64,000 nt of DNA from Ligula intestinalis (GCA_036362985.1 JAYGXS010000004.1:31719953-31783952), one strand, 5' to 3'; positions 34,481 through 45,786 are shown, counted from the first letter of the stretch. The notes: generated by a model from the letters alone, not told the origin. A program made the numbers and translations.

Positions 34481-35780
34481 AACAGGTGGAAGACTAGAGC
34501 TGAATAACACTAATTTGTATATATTCGAACTGAATCAATAAATGAGGTAATAAGCCAAACAAACGGCCAGCCGTTTACTAATAAATGTGTTATAACGAGT
34601 TTGGAAGTGTCAAGTTGGCAGAATAGAAGGCCACTTATTGGATGATCGATGAGGTCGGCGGATGGAGAGCACCACCCATGGCGCAATTGGGGTGCCAGCT
34701 AAAATGGAGAACAGGACTTCTTTGGAGGATGAAAAAGGCTTTGGCCTGTTTAGCAGTTACATAAATAGTTTTGCCATCGTTCATTATTAATAATCCAACA
34801 CGACGCCTGTAACGAGTCTTTTTGGAGGCCGATAATAGACGCAGGAAACGCAGAGCATGTGGTAGCATGATCTTAACCACACTCAAGCCTTAGTGAAATG
34901 AAAGGAAACCAAAAAACTCTTGCATAGTATTATTTGATTTCATCAGGGCCAATAACTGAAGGAAAACGAATGGGTTAAGAAAATTCTATGATGTCACTGT
35001 GGAATTGACCATTCAACTGTTCGACGGTGTTCTTATGAACGGGAAGGTTAACAGATCAACCTTACGAACCTCATGTTTTGAGAAGTGGGCCGAAACAAGT
35101 TCTCAACTACATTTTAAACCCATTCTCTCACGTGTAATACACCAGGCTGAGTGGGACTTACCTATATTAATGACGAAGAATTGACCGCAAATACTCAAGG
35201 CTAGACATAGGTGCCAGAGTAATTTGGCGGGCGGCAAAAGTTTCCCTAATCATAAGTCAGGGAGACGGATATGTTAGGGACTGTGAACTTCAGATGTGTG
35301 TCGCAATAGTTCTTCGTGATCGTTCAATGGCAACTATATATTCTGATAAAGCATCTGAGCGGCATGAAGAATGCCATTCTTATACTTACTGGCAAGTTAC
35401 GGTTACTAATCTCTTCGCTCATACTAGCAAAATTTAGCGATATCATAACTACACTCTCTATCAGCTCACGCTATTACCGCTTTCTCCTCTTTAGATGGCT
35501 GACTTCTTTGAATTCGCACATACGACACATCTCCGAGGTCATCGGTACAAAATAAAGAAACACCATGTCAAACTAGAGGTGCGAGCAAACTTCTTCTACT
35601 GCCTAGTCAGTCAGCCAGTCAGTATATTTGAGAGAAAAAAGGCTTGCACCTTTGAATTCCTTATCTTTTCACATCCAAACCTCAAGAATTATAAACAATG
35701 CTAAGAAGTTTTCAGTCAGGAAAAGATAGAGCGTCACATGGTGCAGTGATATTTCAAGTTTAATCTGTCACATAGTTCAC

Positions 35781-36070
35781 GTTGTGTTGTAGCATGTGTA
35801 TATTAAGTCTGTGTTTGAATGTGTTCACACATTGGGACATAACAATCGCCTCGGAAGGGTTATTCCACGGGTCCACGACCCGATTAGATCAAAAAATCTT
35901 CCTTAAATCCAATCGTCCTTGGGGCACATACAGGACGATTGGATGTTACAAAGAAGTTTTTCACTAATCGGGTTGTGGACCCGTGGACTAACCTTCCCGA
36001 GGCGATTTTTATGTCCCAATCTGTGGAGACATTCAAACACCGACTTGATATGTACATGCTACAACACAAC
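35781..36070. repeat. Hairpin insertion within the left arm
   Basis: 35781-35920 is the reverse complement of 35932-36070 with a loop of about 11 bases. Examples: GTTGTGTTGTAGCATGT against ACATGCTACAACACAAC, and CCACGGGTCCAC against GTGGACCCGTGG. At the matching point in the right arm (36756-36757) the flanking sequences are joined directly. Confidence 0.8.
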
Positions 36071-36364
36071 CCTAATGGAAATGTTACGGAACCAAAGTTT
36101 AACTTGGTTCCAGTTGAACCACAGGTCCCATTTTGGTCCCACTGCGCCATGATTGCGTACATGGGTGGTATTCCTTGCACTGGCCCGGGTAGTCTACAAG
36201 CTGTCATCAAAATCGATGGTCGAACACCCACACACAAGCTCTTAAGTCCACCTGAGAAAAACCCTTCGCGCACGCACGCCTCCTGCATTTGCTACCTTCC
36301 CCCTTTCCAAATGCATCGCCAGGATCGATGCCTTGCTCAGGCACTTTTGCCCGCGTATGCCTAG
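35939..36364 (+). pseudogene. Non-LTR RT C-terminal tail fragment (also present inverted)
   Basis: The frame starts KKFFTNRVVDPWTNLPEAIF, then SQSVETFKHRLDMYM. This resembles the C-terminal tail of CR1/Jockey-type polyproteins (RVV..WN.LP......S...FK..LD). It continues without a stop to 36364 as CAMIAYMGGIPCTGPGSLQ and a basic segment, and the minus strand at 36440-36797 repeats this second part. No RT core is present. This is probably a 5'-truncated element end. Confidence 0.6.
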
Positions 36365-37229
36365 GGTGAAAAACCCGTGTTAAGGGTGCAGCGTTCAAAC
36401 ATGAGGGGGTTTGGTTGGTTAAGGCGTAGGGGCGGCTAAATGCATCAAGTGCAGTCTGAGCAGACTCGGTTAAGTATACGCCGGCAAAAGTTGCCTGAGC
36501 AAGGCATCGATCCAGGCACCGCATTTGGAGAGAGGGTAGGTAGCAAATGCAGGAGGCGTGCGTGCGCGAAGGGTTTTTCTCAGGTGGACGTAGGAGCTTG
36601 TGTGTGGGTTTTCGACCATCGATTTTGATGACAGCTTGTAGACTACCCGGGCCAGTGCAAGGAATACCACCCATATACGCAATCATGGCGCAGTGGGACC
36701 TGTGGTTCAACTGGAACAACTTTAACCTTTGGTTCCGGAACATTGCCATAAGGGAATGTGAACTATGTGACAAATTAAACTTGAAAAACCACTGCACAAT
36801 GTGAAGCTCTATATTTTATTGACTGAAAACTTCTTAACATTGTTTATAATTCTTGAGCTTTTGATGTGACAAATAGGGAATTCAAAGGCGCAAGTATATT
36901 TTCCCCTAAATTATACTGACTAACTGACTTGGTGGTAGAAGAAGTTTGCCCGCACCTCTAGTTTGACATAGTGTTTTGTTATTTTGTACCGATAACCTCG
37001 GAGAGGTGTCGTATGTGCGAATTCAAAGAAGTCAGCCATCTGAAGAGGACAATTAGTAACGACAAGTGGAGAAAGTGGTAAATAGCGTGAGCTGATAGAG
37101 AGTGTAGTTATGATATCGCTAAATTTTGCTAGTATGAGCGAGGAGATTAGTAACCGTAACTTGCCAATAAGCATAAGAATTACATTCTTCATCCCTAGTA
37201 GCAAAATAACGGCGACTTCAGCGGATTTT

Positions 37230-37490
37230 GGAGCGCGGTAGAGCGATTTCTCGCTGCAGTGCCTCTGCGGCATCTGATTGGCTAATGTTGTTACGCCTGA
37301 GTGCGTAATCATTGGTTGCCGTAAGTTACGCGTCCTATTGCTTGCGCGCGTAAATTCTCACTCTCACGTGCGTGTGACGGTAAACGGCTGCCTACAACGC
37401 TCTGCTCTGCTCTGCTATTGACTGCATAATCTGTTAATATACCTAATCTACCTTTTTTATTGAAGATAACTTTTATTATTATCGTGTAAT
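37230..37490 (+). promoter_or_regulatory. Possible promoter-like region
   Basis: Just upstream of the frame at 37491 there are two inverted CCAAT-type motifs (GATTGGCTAAT at about 37277 and CATTGGTTG at about 37310), GC-rich blocks (TGCTTGCGCGCG) and CTCTGCTCTGCTCTGCT repeats at about 37401. There is no clear TATA box. This is compositional evidence only. Confidence 0.3.
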
Positions 37491-37760
37491 ATGTTTAGAA
37501 GTGAAAGCAAGAGGGCTTTAATGCGCCATGCGAAGAAGGATATAGAAGAAATGTGCCGAGAAATAGATGAGGAGGTTGATCGCATCTATCCCAACAATAA
37601 ACGTTATGCAATTGATGATAATGACGGGGAGGGTTCTTCGAACAGATCGCTGTGCTTATCAGTGTCTGATAGTGAAACTGTTCCTGCTAGCCTCTCGCAG
37701 GAGGACGATCCGTCTGATCTTGTCAGTCTGTCTGGAGGAGGCATTACGCAGGCGCTTTAA
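37491..37760 (+). CDS. Hypothetical acidic/basic protein, possible exon or transposon ORF
   Basis: An 89-codon frame from ATG: MFRSESKRALMRHAKKDIEE and MCREIDEEVDRIYPNN, then a Ser/Asp/Glu-rich stretch (SVSDSETVPASLSQEDDPSD). Past about 37720 the coding look moves to the next frame, with a strongly basic run (RRRFKRSLNAYRKRRARD) ending DEPPNDDDQGS at about 37830 before a GTATTA that could be a splice donor. This suggests a small intron or frameshift. I do not recognise the family. An N-terminal part of a DNA-transposon-encoded protein is possible, as is a cellular gene. Confidence 0.35.
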   Translation: MFRSESKRALMRHAKKDIEEMCREIDEEVDRIYPNNKRYAIDDNDGEGSSNRSLCLSVSDSETVPASLSQEDDPSDLVSLSGGGITQAL

Positions 37761-38080
37761 GCGGTCGTTGAATGCGTACAGAAAACGGCGAGCAAGGGAT
37801 GAGCCGCCAAATGATGATGACCAAGGTTCGAGGTATTACTTATGTCATTTCATTTTCTCATATAGACCCTACGCCCGGACCCTCCAGATAAGTATGATAA
37901 ATGGATACACCACCACACGTTTTTTTAAAGATTTCTGTCATACTATTTTTCTAATAAACATTTCTAATAATAAATCAATCAGCTTTGAATTCATATCGTT
38001 ATCGGGGGTTTGCTCGTATAAAGCTAAAAAGTACCTATATTTGGTCGTCCTCAGTCGCGAATTTTCGCCACAGAATCTGC

Positions 38081-38173
38081 CGCGACTTGTCGAACCGGAT
38101 TCCGGCGCGACATAGGTGACAAATTCGCGCATAAATCCGGCCTAACAATGCGCGACATGTCGCACCGGATTCC
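38081..38173 (+). repeat. Spaced repeats with GCGACATGTCGC-type palindromes
   Basis: CGCGACTTGTCGAACCGGAT at 38081 and CGCGACATGTCGCACCGGAT at 38151 are near-identical units 70 bases apart, both followed by TCC. The second contains a perfect 12-base palindrome. A partial inverted unit (GGCGCGACATAGGTGACAAA) lies between them. Function unknown. Confidence 0.55.
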
Positions 38174-38199
38174 ATGGTTGATTCCGGTGGGAAATGTTA

Positions 38200-41100
38200 C
38201 TAGGGGTGCAGCTCGGATGCTGCATTAAAATATAAAGTAGCCGCAGTCGTTGACGACTACAATGAACTTACTTCCTCAGTTGTTCTTGCTGAAAGAGTTG
38301 ACGTGATTAAAAGGAGACTCGATCTTACTTAACTCACTGGTCATACATATGGTAGGCACACAAATGATCTGACAGCATCTATCTGTAAACAGGATTTTTA
38401 AAGGCTCTGCCTATCTCCCTTTTATATACTGAATTATCTGGTTTCAAAAATATGTTATTCTGAGCCTTGTAGAATGTTTTTCGGTCCTATAGAATTATTT
38501 ATTTTATCATTTTAATTTCCTCGCGACAGCCAGAACAGAGACCTCTTCAGTCGATCACACAAACAATACTAATCCGATCAAGCCTCATTTCTAGCGCATA
38601 GTGTTATATTTTGTCGTTCTTCATTTACTACCTAAATTAACTTCTTAACATTGCCTTCAGGACATGTTCGAAACCAAAATTTTTTGACAGATATCTCATG
38701 CTGCGGCGATGAATTATCTGAGTCGAATTCAAAAAAATGCCTCAAGACGAGTTGTTCACCAATCAAGGATACCATAGAATCCAAAAGGACCTCATTTTCT
38801 CTGAAAAAAAGTTAACATGTATCGATGGATGCAAATAAATAATTTTGGTCCTATTAATGGCGTGGGTATTTGTGAAGTTTTGGATTTGTGAATAGTCCTG
38901 GGAGCAACTTTCCTCTATCCTCAACGTACTGTGATTCGTCGGAAAGGCAAACAAGATGAACAGCCCAATATAAAGTGCCTTCTGCGAGCATATAACCACA
39001 CCCTACATCAGAATGAACCCAGCAATGCCCCATCATGTCCTACTACAAGACATATAGGCACTGCATTGTTACTAATATCGACGTTCTTTTGAGTCAGTAA
39101 GCTGTGCATGTAGGAAGGCCCCTGGGCGGTATACTGCCGACCGCAAGATATAGCCTTGCTTTGGTATCACGAGAAAAGCGTGGTCTCCAACCTCTAGCCT
39201 ACACACAATAGGGCGATTGAAAAAGGGTCGCACCCGGGGCGCATCGACTGAACAAAGGAAAATTAAAATATCGTGCAGAAGCGGAGGAGCACACGGCGCG
39301 GTAAGACTGCAATTCACCCGCGAAATTTGGCAAGCATAACAAGTGTTCCTAAAACACACCACTGTGTGCGCTGGCGACCTAAAAGGCGGTGGGACCTCAT
39401 TTTGAATTCTACTGATATCAATCTTTTAGGATAGGAGTAGCGGTAAATTGGCAAATTTGTGGGCCTCACTGATCGTTGTATTCAGTAAATAACCCGGTTA
39501 TTCCATTGTCTTGGTGCTTGCTAGGGTGATGGGCAAGATGGTGCCGATGAAGGGGCTATCCAGAATATATGACTTTTTTACAGGCACACAGCACCAACAT
39601 TGCATGTTGAGAGTAGAAACTCTTGCATGTGGTATTGATACTTTTGGCTTCAGTTCCAGTAGCATTTTAATTGGCAACGGTAGGGAAAGCGAATTTAAAT
39701 AAAAACCCAAGTAACCGAAACAACGCAGAGGAAAAACGCAGCAGCAGAGGTGGCATTAAGTCCGCAACAGTAACAGGAGAGGTCTCAGAGGGCGGAGAGG
39801 GGGGATTTTGAATCAAACATACACACATAAGCACACAGAGATATCGCACAAGATGGAGCGAATGCAGTTCTTAGAGCTTTAACCCAACGAATTAACGAGC
39901 AGGAAAGAGCAACAAAAGAAGCGAAAAAAGGCAAGAAGGGGGCAGCAAGAGAAATACAGAACATGAAAAGAAATAATAAGGGAGGAGTGCAATCAAGATA
40001 AAAGAAAGGAATCCACACGCACCGGTCAATTGCTAACAGTAACAAATTTACGGGGCGGGGAAGGGGTGGCTGTGGGAATGCTAAGGCTTAGACAGTTTGG
40101 ATTATCTGTTTTAATCTATTAGCAGGGTGATGAATAACAGTTAATTCGAAGGTTATTTTGGCCGAAATCAGTGGTCTTGTCTTTGGAAAGAAGAATGGAC
40201 AAGACCAGATAGGTCAGAGGGATGGAGGAACCCTGTCAGGGATCAGTGGTTCCGTATCTCGAGGGGATGAAAGAATCTCGGGTGAGGTTAGGCGAGACGA
40301 GATCAAGGATGGCTGGACAGAAGAAAGTGACTAGAAGACACTCCTTTGCGATGTGTGGACGGCGTGCTTCTTTGCCTCTCATGACGAGACTTAGGCGAGA
40401 CTACACGGAAAGCTCCACATGCGCCTCAGAGATGAGAGGCTAGTCTGAAAAAGACGTAGAGAAAATGGGGAACGTCCAACATCCATTCAACTGGCTAGGA
40501 CATAAACAAGCACACCGGGAAGTAAAACACTCATTCTTATCATTACAGGGACATTGGGTTTCGAGCCAGCGATCGCGTCTTCTACGTCTGAACTGCTTTC
40601 TCGCTTCTATCGGTAATTCACTGATCGCTAAGGAGAATGACCTCCAAGGCAGAGCAGGGCGAGTAAGTTCCGTTAGTGGTCGGCAAACTTCCGTAAAAGT
40701 GTCAAGATAACGGATTTCGGATCGTGAACCGTTCCTCCTAACTTAACCTATTCCCACCATTCTCGGAAAAGCTGAGCTTTGTCGCATTTGTCAATGGCGT
40801 ATAGCACCAGGACTGCACAGGAATCATCGAATGTTTTTTTGTTTTGGTAAAATTCGTATTTCTGAGGCTTGCAAACGGCTTAAATCCTGTGGTCAGTCCT
40901 CCGCACCATCTGCAGTTTAATCACTTGGTTGGACACGCGTAGGCCTACCTTGTGGAGTGTTCCTGATCTGGCCAACTCTTGTAGAGGGCTTGTTATCCAA
41001 CAGGGGAAAAACTCTTCCGTCATTCACTTTGAGTGTGCTAAACAGTCCTCCAAACCTTCCAACACTCTTCAGGCCACCAGTGCACAGCTCCTTTTGAAGG

Positions 41101-42029
41101 ATGCACAAGGTGGTTAATAGTCCATAGCTAACACACTCCCAATGCCGGCAATAGGGTTCATTCTGGCTTTTAAACCCAAGCATGGCCTGTTGCATTGCTC
41201 GCGGCAAAACTTTTATCCTTCTGTTAGGGGTTTATAGCAACCGATTCTAAATGCAAATGCCACACTTGAAGTCAAACGTTGATCCTTTGTCCGTCACCTG
41301 TAAACGATACAACGGTAAGGATCACGTATGTAGGCCTGCATCCTAATTGCTGTATATTTGGCTAACTATGGTATTAAGGTAGGCATTTACTGTTGCTGTC
41401 GCCTCCTGGTTGCTCAATGTTAGTCCTAATCTTCTGAGGTCGAGACTAGCAGCATTGCAAAGTAGCCTATGGTGGAGACAGTTAGAGAGGACATTTGCGT
41501 GCTGTTTTGCGCTTGTTTTAGGGCTGCTGTTTAGGGGGATTTCGTTCAATCAGGATTAACACAAATGGTAGGCTTAAGTACAACAGGGTGAGTTAAGGTT
41601 AGGATTAGCGGTAGGGGCAATTTTAAGGTAAGAGTTGGTTGAAGTTTAAGCATTAGATATAGTTTTAGGGTTAAAGGTTCCCTAACCACCGGTTATCAAT
41701 TGCATAATTGGATCATTCAATAATAAAACGATTAAAACAATTAACCATTAACCATTTAATCAACAACAATTATATATAATCAAGCAATATGAAGAAAAGT
41801 CGCCAATTGATTACAGTTCCGCAAAATTAACTGCTCAACAGTCGCTAGCGTTCCCCTGACCATTCAGCTTTCCGTTAGTTTACCAGTTTCCGCGATATGC
41901 CGTTTTTTAAATCGCGTGCGGTTTGTAATCCAAAATAACTTACTTCAACAAATTTCTACACATGTACGGCAATCCTATTTTTGCCGCTATATTTTCCTAG
42001 CAATTAATTTTTTCACAATCCATTGAAAA
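38200..42029. other. Non-coding stretch, nothing recognised
   Basis: Scattered short frames with no family match. 41580-41700 has loose GTTAGG/TTAAGG runs and 41700-41780 an A/T-rich block with TTAACCATT repeats. Neither is a convincing telomeric or satellite array. Confidence 0.4.
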
Positions 42030-43020
42030 CCCGAAGGAATTATGAGTAGGATTATGGAGAGCAGCAAACTTTGTCCCATTATAAAAAACCTTCCATCCTA
42101 TGCTCGCTATGTGGATGATATATTTATAATAGCAGAGGGAAGACTTGAGCCTGACACATTCTTAGATAAAGTGAATCAGGTGCACTCAGCGTTTATCTTC
42201 ACTTTGGAAAAAGAGGACAGACAGTGTCTCTCCTTTCTGGACGTCCTTCTTAGTAGAAGGTCGGATGGGTCAATAATTAGAAGTCTATTTCGTAAGAAAA
42301 TCTGAACAGGGCAATACACTAATTTCTACAGTTTTGTGCCACTAAGTCAGAAACGAGGCCTAGTCCGCTGCCTCACGAACCGAGCTAGGAGAATATGTTC
42401 TCCAGAGACACTGGAGGACGAACTCGCATTGCTTCAAAATACCTTACAAGAAAATGGGTTCCCCGATAAGTTCATCGATAAGTTTATAAAGGAACGTCCA
42501 CCAAGACCGGAGGTACCGACGGCTGAGAAGAAAACCTTATTTCTTACATTACCTTTTCAAGGTGATCCAGCAAGCAAACTTCTACAGCTTCGTCTGAACG
42601 CTTAAATCGCGTGTACGTATCCAGCATCTAAGTTGAGATTATCGTTCTCAAGCACTCCACTTCTTCGCCTTGAAGGTAAGGATAGACTGTCGTTCCAGAC
42701 CAAATCAATGTGTATTTACAACTTAACGTGCTCTTGTGGGGCAGGTTACATTGGTCGAACGGTAAGGCGTCTATCCAAGCGCATGCGAGAGCACCACCCT
42801 GCGTGGCTAAACAGAGGTGAAACAAAGTCGATATCAAGCACAATTCTAGCGCACTTGGTAGACAGCGGTCATCGGGTAGATGTCAGCCAAGCATTTAGAG
42901 TCGTCTATAAGGTGCCGGCTAAACACTCGAAGTTTCTGCGTCAGCGGATACTTGCGACGGCAGAAGCAGTCGCCATACGCCTGATGATGAATTAATCGAA
43001 AACGTTCGTTCACCTAACTT
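42030..43020 (+). mobile_element. Penelope-like element, 5'-truncated
   Basis: Contains the C-terminal half of a Penelope-like retroelement: RT palm (catalytic YVDD), thumb and GIY-YIG endonuclease, followed at 42980-43010 by CCTGATGATGAATTAATCGA and AAACGTTCG. That tail resembles dispersed tail repeats elsewhere in the window (for example 61158-61200). The RT fingers and everything 5' are absent. Confidence 0.85.
42042..42995 (+). pseudogene. Penelope-like RT and GIY-YIG endonuclease, two in-frame stops
   Basis: One reading frame runs 42042-42995 through two stops. RT part: SYARYVDDIFIIAEG (motif C), FTLEKEDRQCLSFLDVLLSR and RKKI, then TGA at 42303 where Trp is usual (RKxTWTGQYTNF), TGQYTNFYSFVPLSQKRGL, LTNRARRICS and LQENGFPDKFIDKFI. 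A second stop, TAA, is at 42603. Endonuclease part: LRLSFSSTPLLRLEGKDRLS, CIYNLTCSCGAGYIGRTVRR, LSKRMREHHPAWL, SSTILAHLVDSGHRVD. The GIY-like (IYN) and YIG motifs, CxC and the H...H pattern of Penelope endonucleases are visible. The single frame with only two point changes suggests a moderately old copy. The family normally primes at nicked or telomeric ends. Confidence 0.85.
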
Positions 43021-43399
43021 GACTTTCATAAGGATAAGTATTGGGGTTCGCAGTAACTGTGAACTTAGGGTTTGGGGCTAGAGTTAGTGGTGGAACACGG
43101 GAATATTCCCTATCCGGGAATTATGAACAGGGTTAGGCTTATAGTTTGGGCAGGGCATTCTTACTCCCGTATTTTGTTTAGGTGTTCATACAAGCAAGTC
43201 TCATCCAAAAATTGATGCATTTCCTCGGCGAATGCAATTATTATCGAAAGACGGGCTCTACAAATGCAGTGCGTATTCAGTACTGAATCCAAATTACAAT
43301 GTGCTGCAGTGGACAACTGAGATATGACTTTTTCAATATTCAAATATGCATGGAGTGACTGAGGGCACCAACACGTGAAACACTGGTAAGAAGACTCAC

Positions 43400-43541
43400 G
43401 CTGAGGGCCCGGAGATTCCGATCGAATAGAAGCGGAAGGGGTGCAGGGAGGTGGAGGACAGCGTGCCGGAGAGTCAGTCTCAAGTTGCGAAGAGTTAACA
43501 ATCAAAACGGCGGGACTACTGGCTTCCGTGACAACAGAGAC
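43400..43541 (-). CDS. WNK-like gene, exon G (last exon seen)
   Basis: Minus-strand exon bounded by CCTTTTTCAG at the acceptor and CGTGAGTC at the donor. It encodes VSVVTEASSPAVLIVNSSQL and ETDSPARCPPPPCTPSASIR SESPGPQ in continuous frame, with phase 0 at entry and phase 1 at exit. Joined to exon F it forms ASKFTVSVV, the second K-F-T-V motif of the gene. The composition is Ser/Pro-rich, as in exons C-F. A further exon is required downstream (below 43400); I could not identify it. Confidence 0.6.
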
Positions 43542-44002
43542 CTGAAAAAGGCAAAAGGAAGAGCACTGGAGAGTACACAATCGAACCGAGATACTGCTGG
43601 AAACACACGTAAGCACCGGTAGTGTTAGTAAGGCCTAGCTGAGGTCACTAGGAGTGAAAAGACAGAACTAGGTACGTAACTCAGAGGATCAACAGGAACG
43701 GTGATCTGCCGTTAAGAGTTAACCGAAAATTTTGAGGTCACCCAACTTCAGATGGCCAGAGGGAGCAGTAAGAAGACGGAAAATAATGTAAGTCTCTGTT
43801 AACGACGCACATCCAAAGCTTGCAGTGACATTATGAGGCAATAGGGATACGGATACAGTAAGTTGGTGCCTGGTAAAAGTTCTAGTGGATTCTACATGAT
43901 TGCTTACGAAATCCTGCCTGGGCAGTTTACTGTATTTCTATTGGTGGATACCATACGTGCAGTAGGCCGTGCGGGTAAATCGGACCAAGTGTGATTAAAT
44001 TC

Positions 44003-44100
44003 ATGACTCTCGGCGTGCCTTCGTACCTCAATTGGTAGTGTTTACTGTATTAAGGCTGGTATGGGTTCGAATCCCACCGAGGCCATGGCTTTTTCACAAG
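44003..44100 (+). repeat. tRNA-derived SINE-like copy 1
   Basis: A tRNA-like unit with polymerase III boxes: box A TACCTCAATTGG at 44024-44035 and box B GGTTCGAATCC at 44064-44074 (perfect consensus). The T-arm stem is GGG/CCC and the anticodon-like loop is GTATTAA. The acceptor ends pair poorly and the anticodon stem is weak, so it is not a functional tRNA. The same unit occurs inverted at 51113-51178 with matching flanks (ATGACTCTCG before, TTTTCACAA after), which marks a dispersed SINE-like family. It lies in the intron between exons F and G of the WNK-like gene. Confidence 0.7.
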
Positions 44101-45060
44101 TGTCCAGTGGTCAATAAAAACTTTCTAATATACACTTAAGGCCTAGGACAGCAGTCCCCGGACTCCACACACGTGTCCGAAGCAAAACACTTGGCGTGAG
44201 GCAAACCATAGTCTCGCCAAAGTGACCATCGGCAATTATAAAAGGAAGGTTACTACGAATACTGGCTGCTGGCATGAAGAAAACTATAGTTACAGAAATT
44301 TTGGCAATAAAAGACAAAAGGAGAGAACGCGCGATGAGCAGTGAACTAGAGGGACTTTTATTTCAACTTGAAGGAGAGGATAAAAAATTGAGCGTTTGCG
44401 GGGAATAGAGGGTCGGCGTGACCACTTTTCAAGAGGCCTACACTCTAATGGTCCCAATTCTACGAAGAGGGGGAAGGGAGGGAGGGAGAGGGAGGGAGTA
44501 CCAAGAGGAAAATAAGAGAACAGTAGGCGGAAGACCTGCATGAAAACGGGGAATGCCAACGCACAGAAATCGCGGTGTTCATAAGAGATCCCAGGGCAGG
44601 CGAAGACGTGGATAGACAAGAAGTAAGCAAGTGGTTGCGATTTTACATGTAAAGCAGAGGTAGGAATACCAAACCGAACAACAAGAAGGATAATGAATGT
44701 GGTGCTGCCAGCAAAGACAAGGAAGACTTAAATGGCCATTTCTGGCTTATAAGCCATCGTTAGTCAGCCATACCTAGCCTCAAGTGGTCGGCGAGTGTGC
44801 ATCAACGGGTGACAGTTACATAAGGCAGTAATGACCTAGCAGCCGTGACCATTAAGGTAAAGAGAAGTGCGGAAATTACTCAATTTTCAATCACATTTTC
44901 GGAGTTCTAAGAGGCTGTATCTAACTGAATTGTATGTTGTTTGCTGAACTGCGTCTGAAATCATGAAAAGATAAATTCTGTAGATTTTATTCGGAATACT
45001 GCTTTTCGTCCACTATGTTTGTACTGTAAAGAGCACTTGTAACTGTCAAGAGAAATGAAT

Positions 45061-45175
45061 ATGCGAGTCCCAGGAAGAAGTTCAGAAAAACAAGATGCGA
45101 TCACTGGCAAAAGAGTTTTATTTTCCTGACGGTTCGGATTCCCCCCAGGAATCCTTAATCATAGTTAATGGTAAG
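45061..45175 (-). repeat. Penelope-tail-related dispersed repeat
   Basis: GCGAGTCCCAGGAAG, TTCAGAAAAACAAGA, CGATCACTGG, then TTTTCCTGACGGTTCGGATT align in order with 61017-61095 (CGTGTCCCAGGAAG, TTAGAAAAAAGAAGA, CGATCGCTGG, GCCTGACGTTTCG). It has no coding capacity. By the CTGACGTTTCG block it is related to the 3' tails of the Penelope-like element. Confidence 0.55.
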
Positions 45176-45525
45176 ATAGTGGGAGCAATGCGTAGATAGG
45201 GGTGAAACATGCACAGAGTACATGGTATTTATAGTTCGTAGCCGTCATCCGCGGGCGTACTATAATTATCCACCCCTGTAGCCACCGCTTGGGTCTACAT
45301 TGGTGCGGTGATGGCTTGACACTTCGCATTTGATTCATTGACTGCCGCGATCTGTGTTGGATAAGGGCCTGTTAATTGCGCGAAAATAATGCTTGCTGTC
45401 GTCAGAGGTGTTGCTGGGCCGTCTCCTTCCCGGATGACTGATACTGTTGCTTAGGCAATGTCCCCCCGGTGCTGGTAGGGTAATGAATGCAGTGCAACAA
45501 AGAAGTGAGCATGGAGGTGACTTAC

Positions 45526-45645
45526 CGTGAACTTCGAAGCTATCTTCGCAGGCGTGGCAGATGGTGCAGTAGAAGACGGCTCGGTGGGGGCTGCCGGCTG
45601 TGTACGAACAGGTTCCGTGGGTGCACCACTCTCAACCGACACAAC
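45526..45645 (-). CDS. WNK-like gene, exon F
   Basis: A 120 bp minus-strand exon (40 codons) between TCACACTGTAG and GTAAGTC. It encodes VVSVESGAPTEPVRTQPAAP and TEPSSTAPSATPAKIASKFT. Both boundaries are phase 0, so it can be skipped without a frameshift. It ends in SKFT and begins VVSV. Joined to exon E it completes KKFTVVSV, and joined to exon G it completes SKFTVSVV. If it is skipped, exon E to G still gives KKFTVSVV. Confidence 0.65.
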
Positions 45646-45786
45646 CTACAGTGTGACGGGGAGAAGGGGTTTAGGGGTAGACTTAGAGAGCAAAATGGAT
45701 CGTAGGATTTCGTATTCGAAAAGCTTGCTGACTGCGAAAACTGAAGCGGCTAATAGAAGCGGAGGCGACTTCCAGGAATTAGTATC

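Larger units (their letters stand above)
35362..37198. repeat. Large nested inverted repeat (foldback-like structure)
   Basis: The left half, 35362-35780 plus 36071-36361, is the reverse complement of the right half, 36758-37198 plus 36477-36755, with modest divergence. The spacer is about 115 bp (36362-36476). Landmarks: GGCAAGTTACGGTTACTAAT at about 35391 has its complement near 37150, and CACATAGTTCAC at 35769 has its complement near 36758. The left half carries an extra 290 bp (35781-36070), itself a hairpin, that the right half lacks. The duplicated segment includes an RT C-terminal tail. It could be a foldback element or an inverted duplication of a truncated retroelement. Confidence 0.8.

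Noticed and set aside
34635..34886. 83-codon minus-strand frame starting MSVVKIMLPHALRFLRLLSA
   Set aside because: Looks like a basic leader, but no family, no splice partners and no conservation evidence from sequence alone.
39072..39362. 96-codon minus-strand frame with VGDHAFLVIPKQGYILR, considered as an integrase tail
   Set aside because: No zinc finger, DDE block or LTR nearby; the resemblance is too weak.
41580..41700. Telomere-like GTTAGG/TTAGGG runs
   Set aside because: Irregular spacing and only loose matches; not an array.
44003..44090. Functional tRNA gene
   Set aside because: Box A and box B are good, but the acceptor and anticodon stems pair poorly and a second copy with shared flanks and no T-arm shows that it is a SINE-like repeat.
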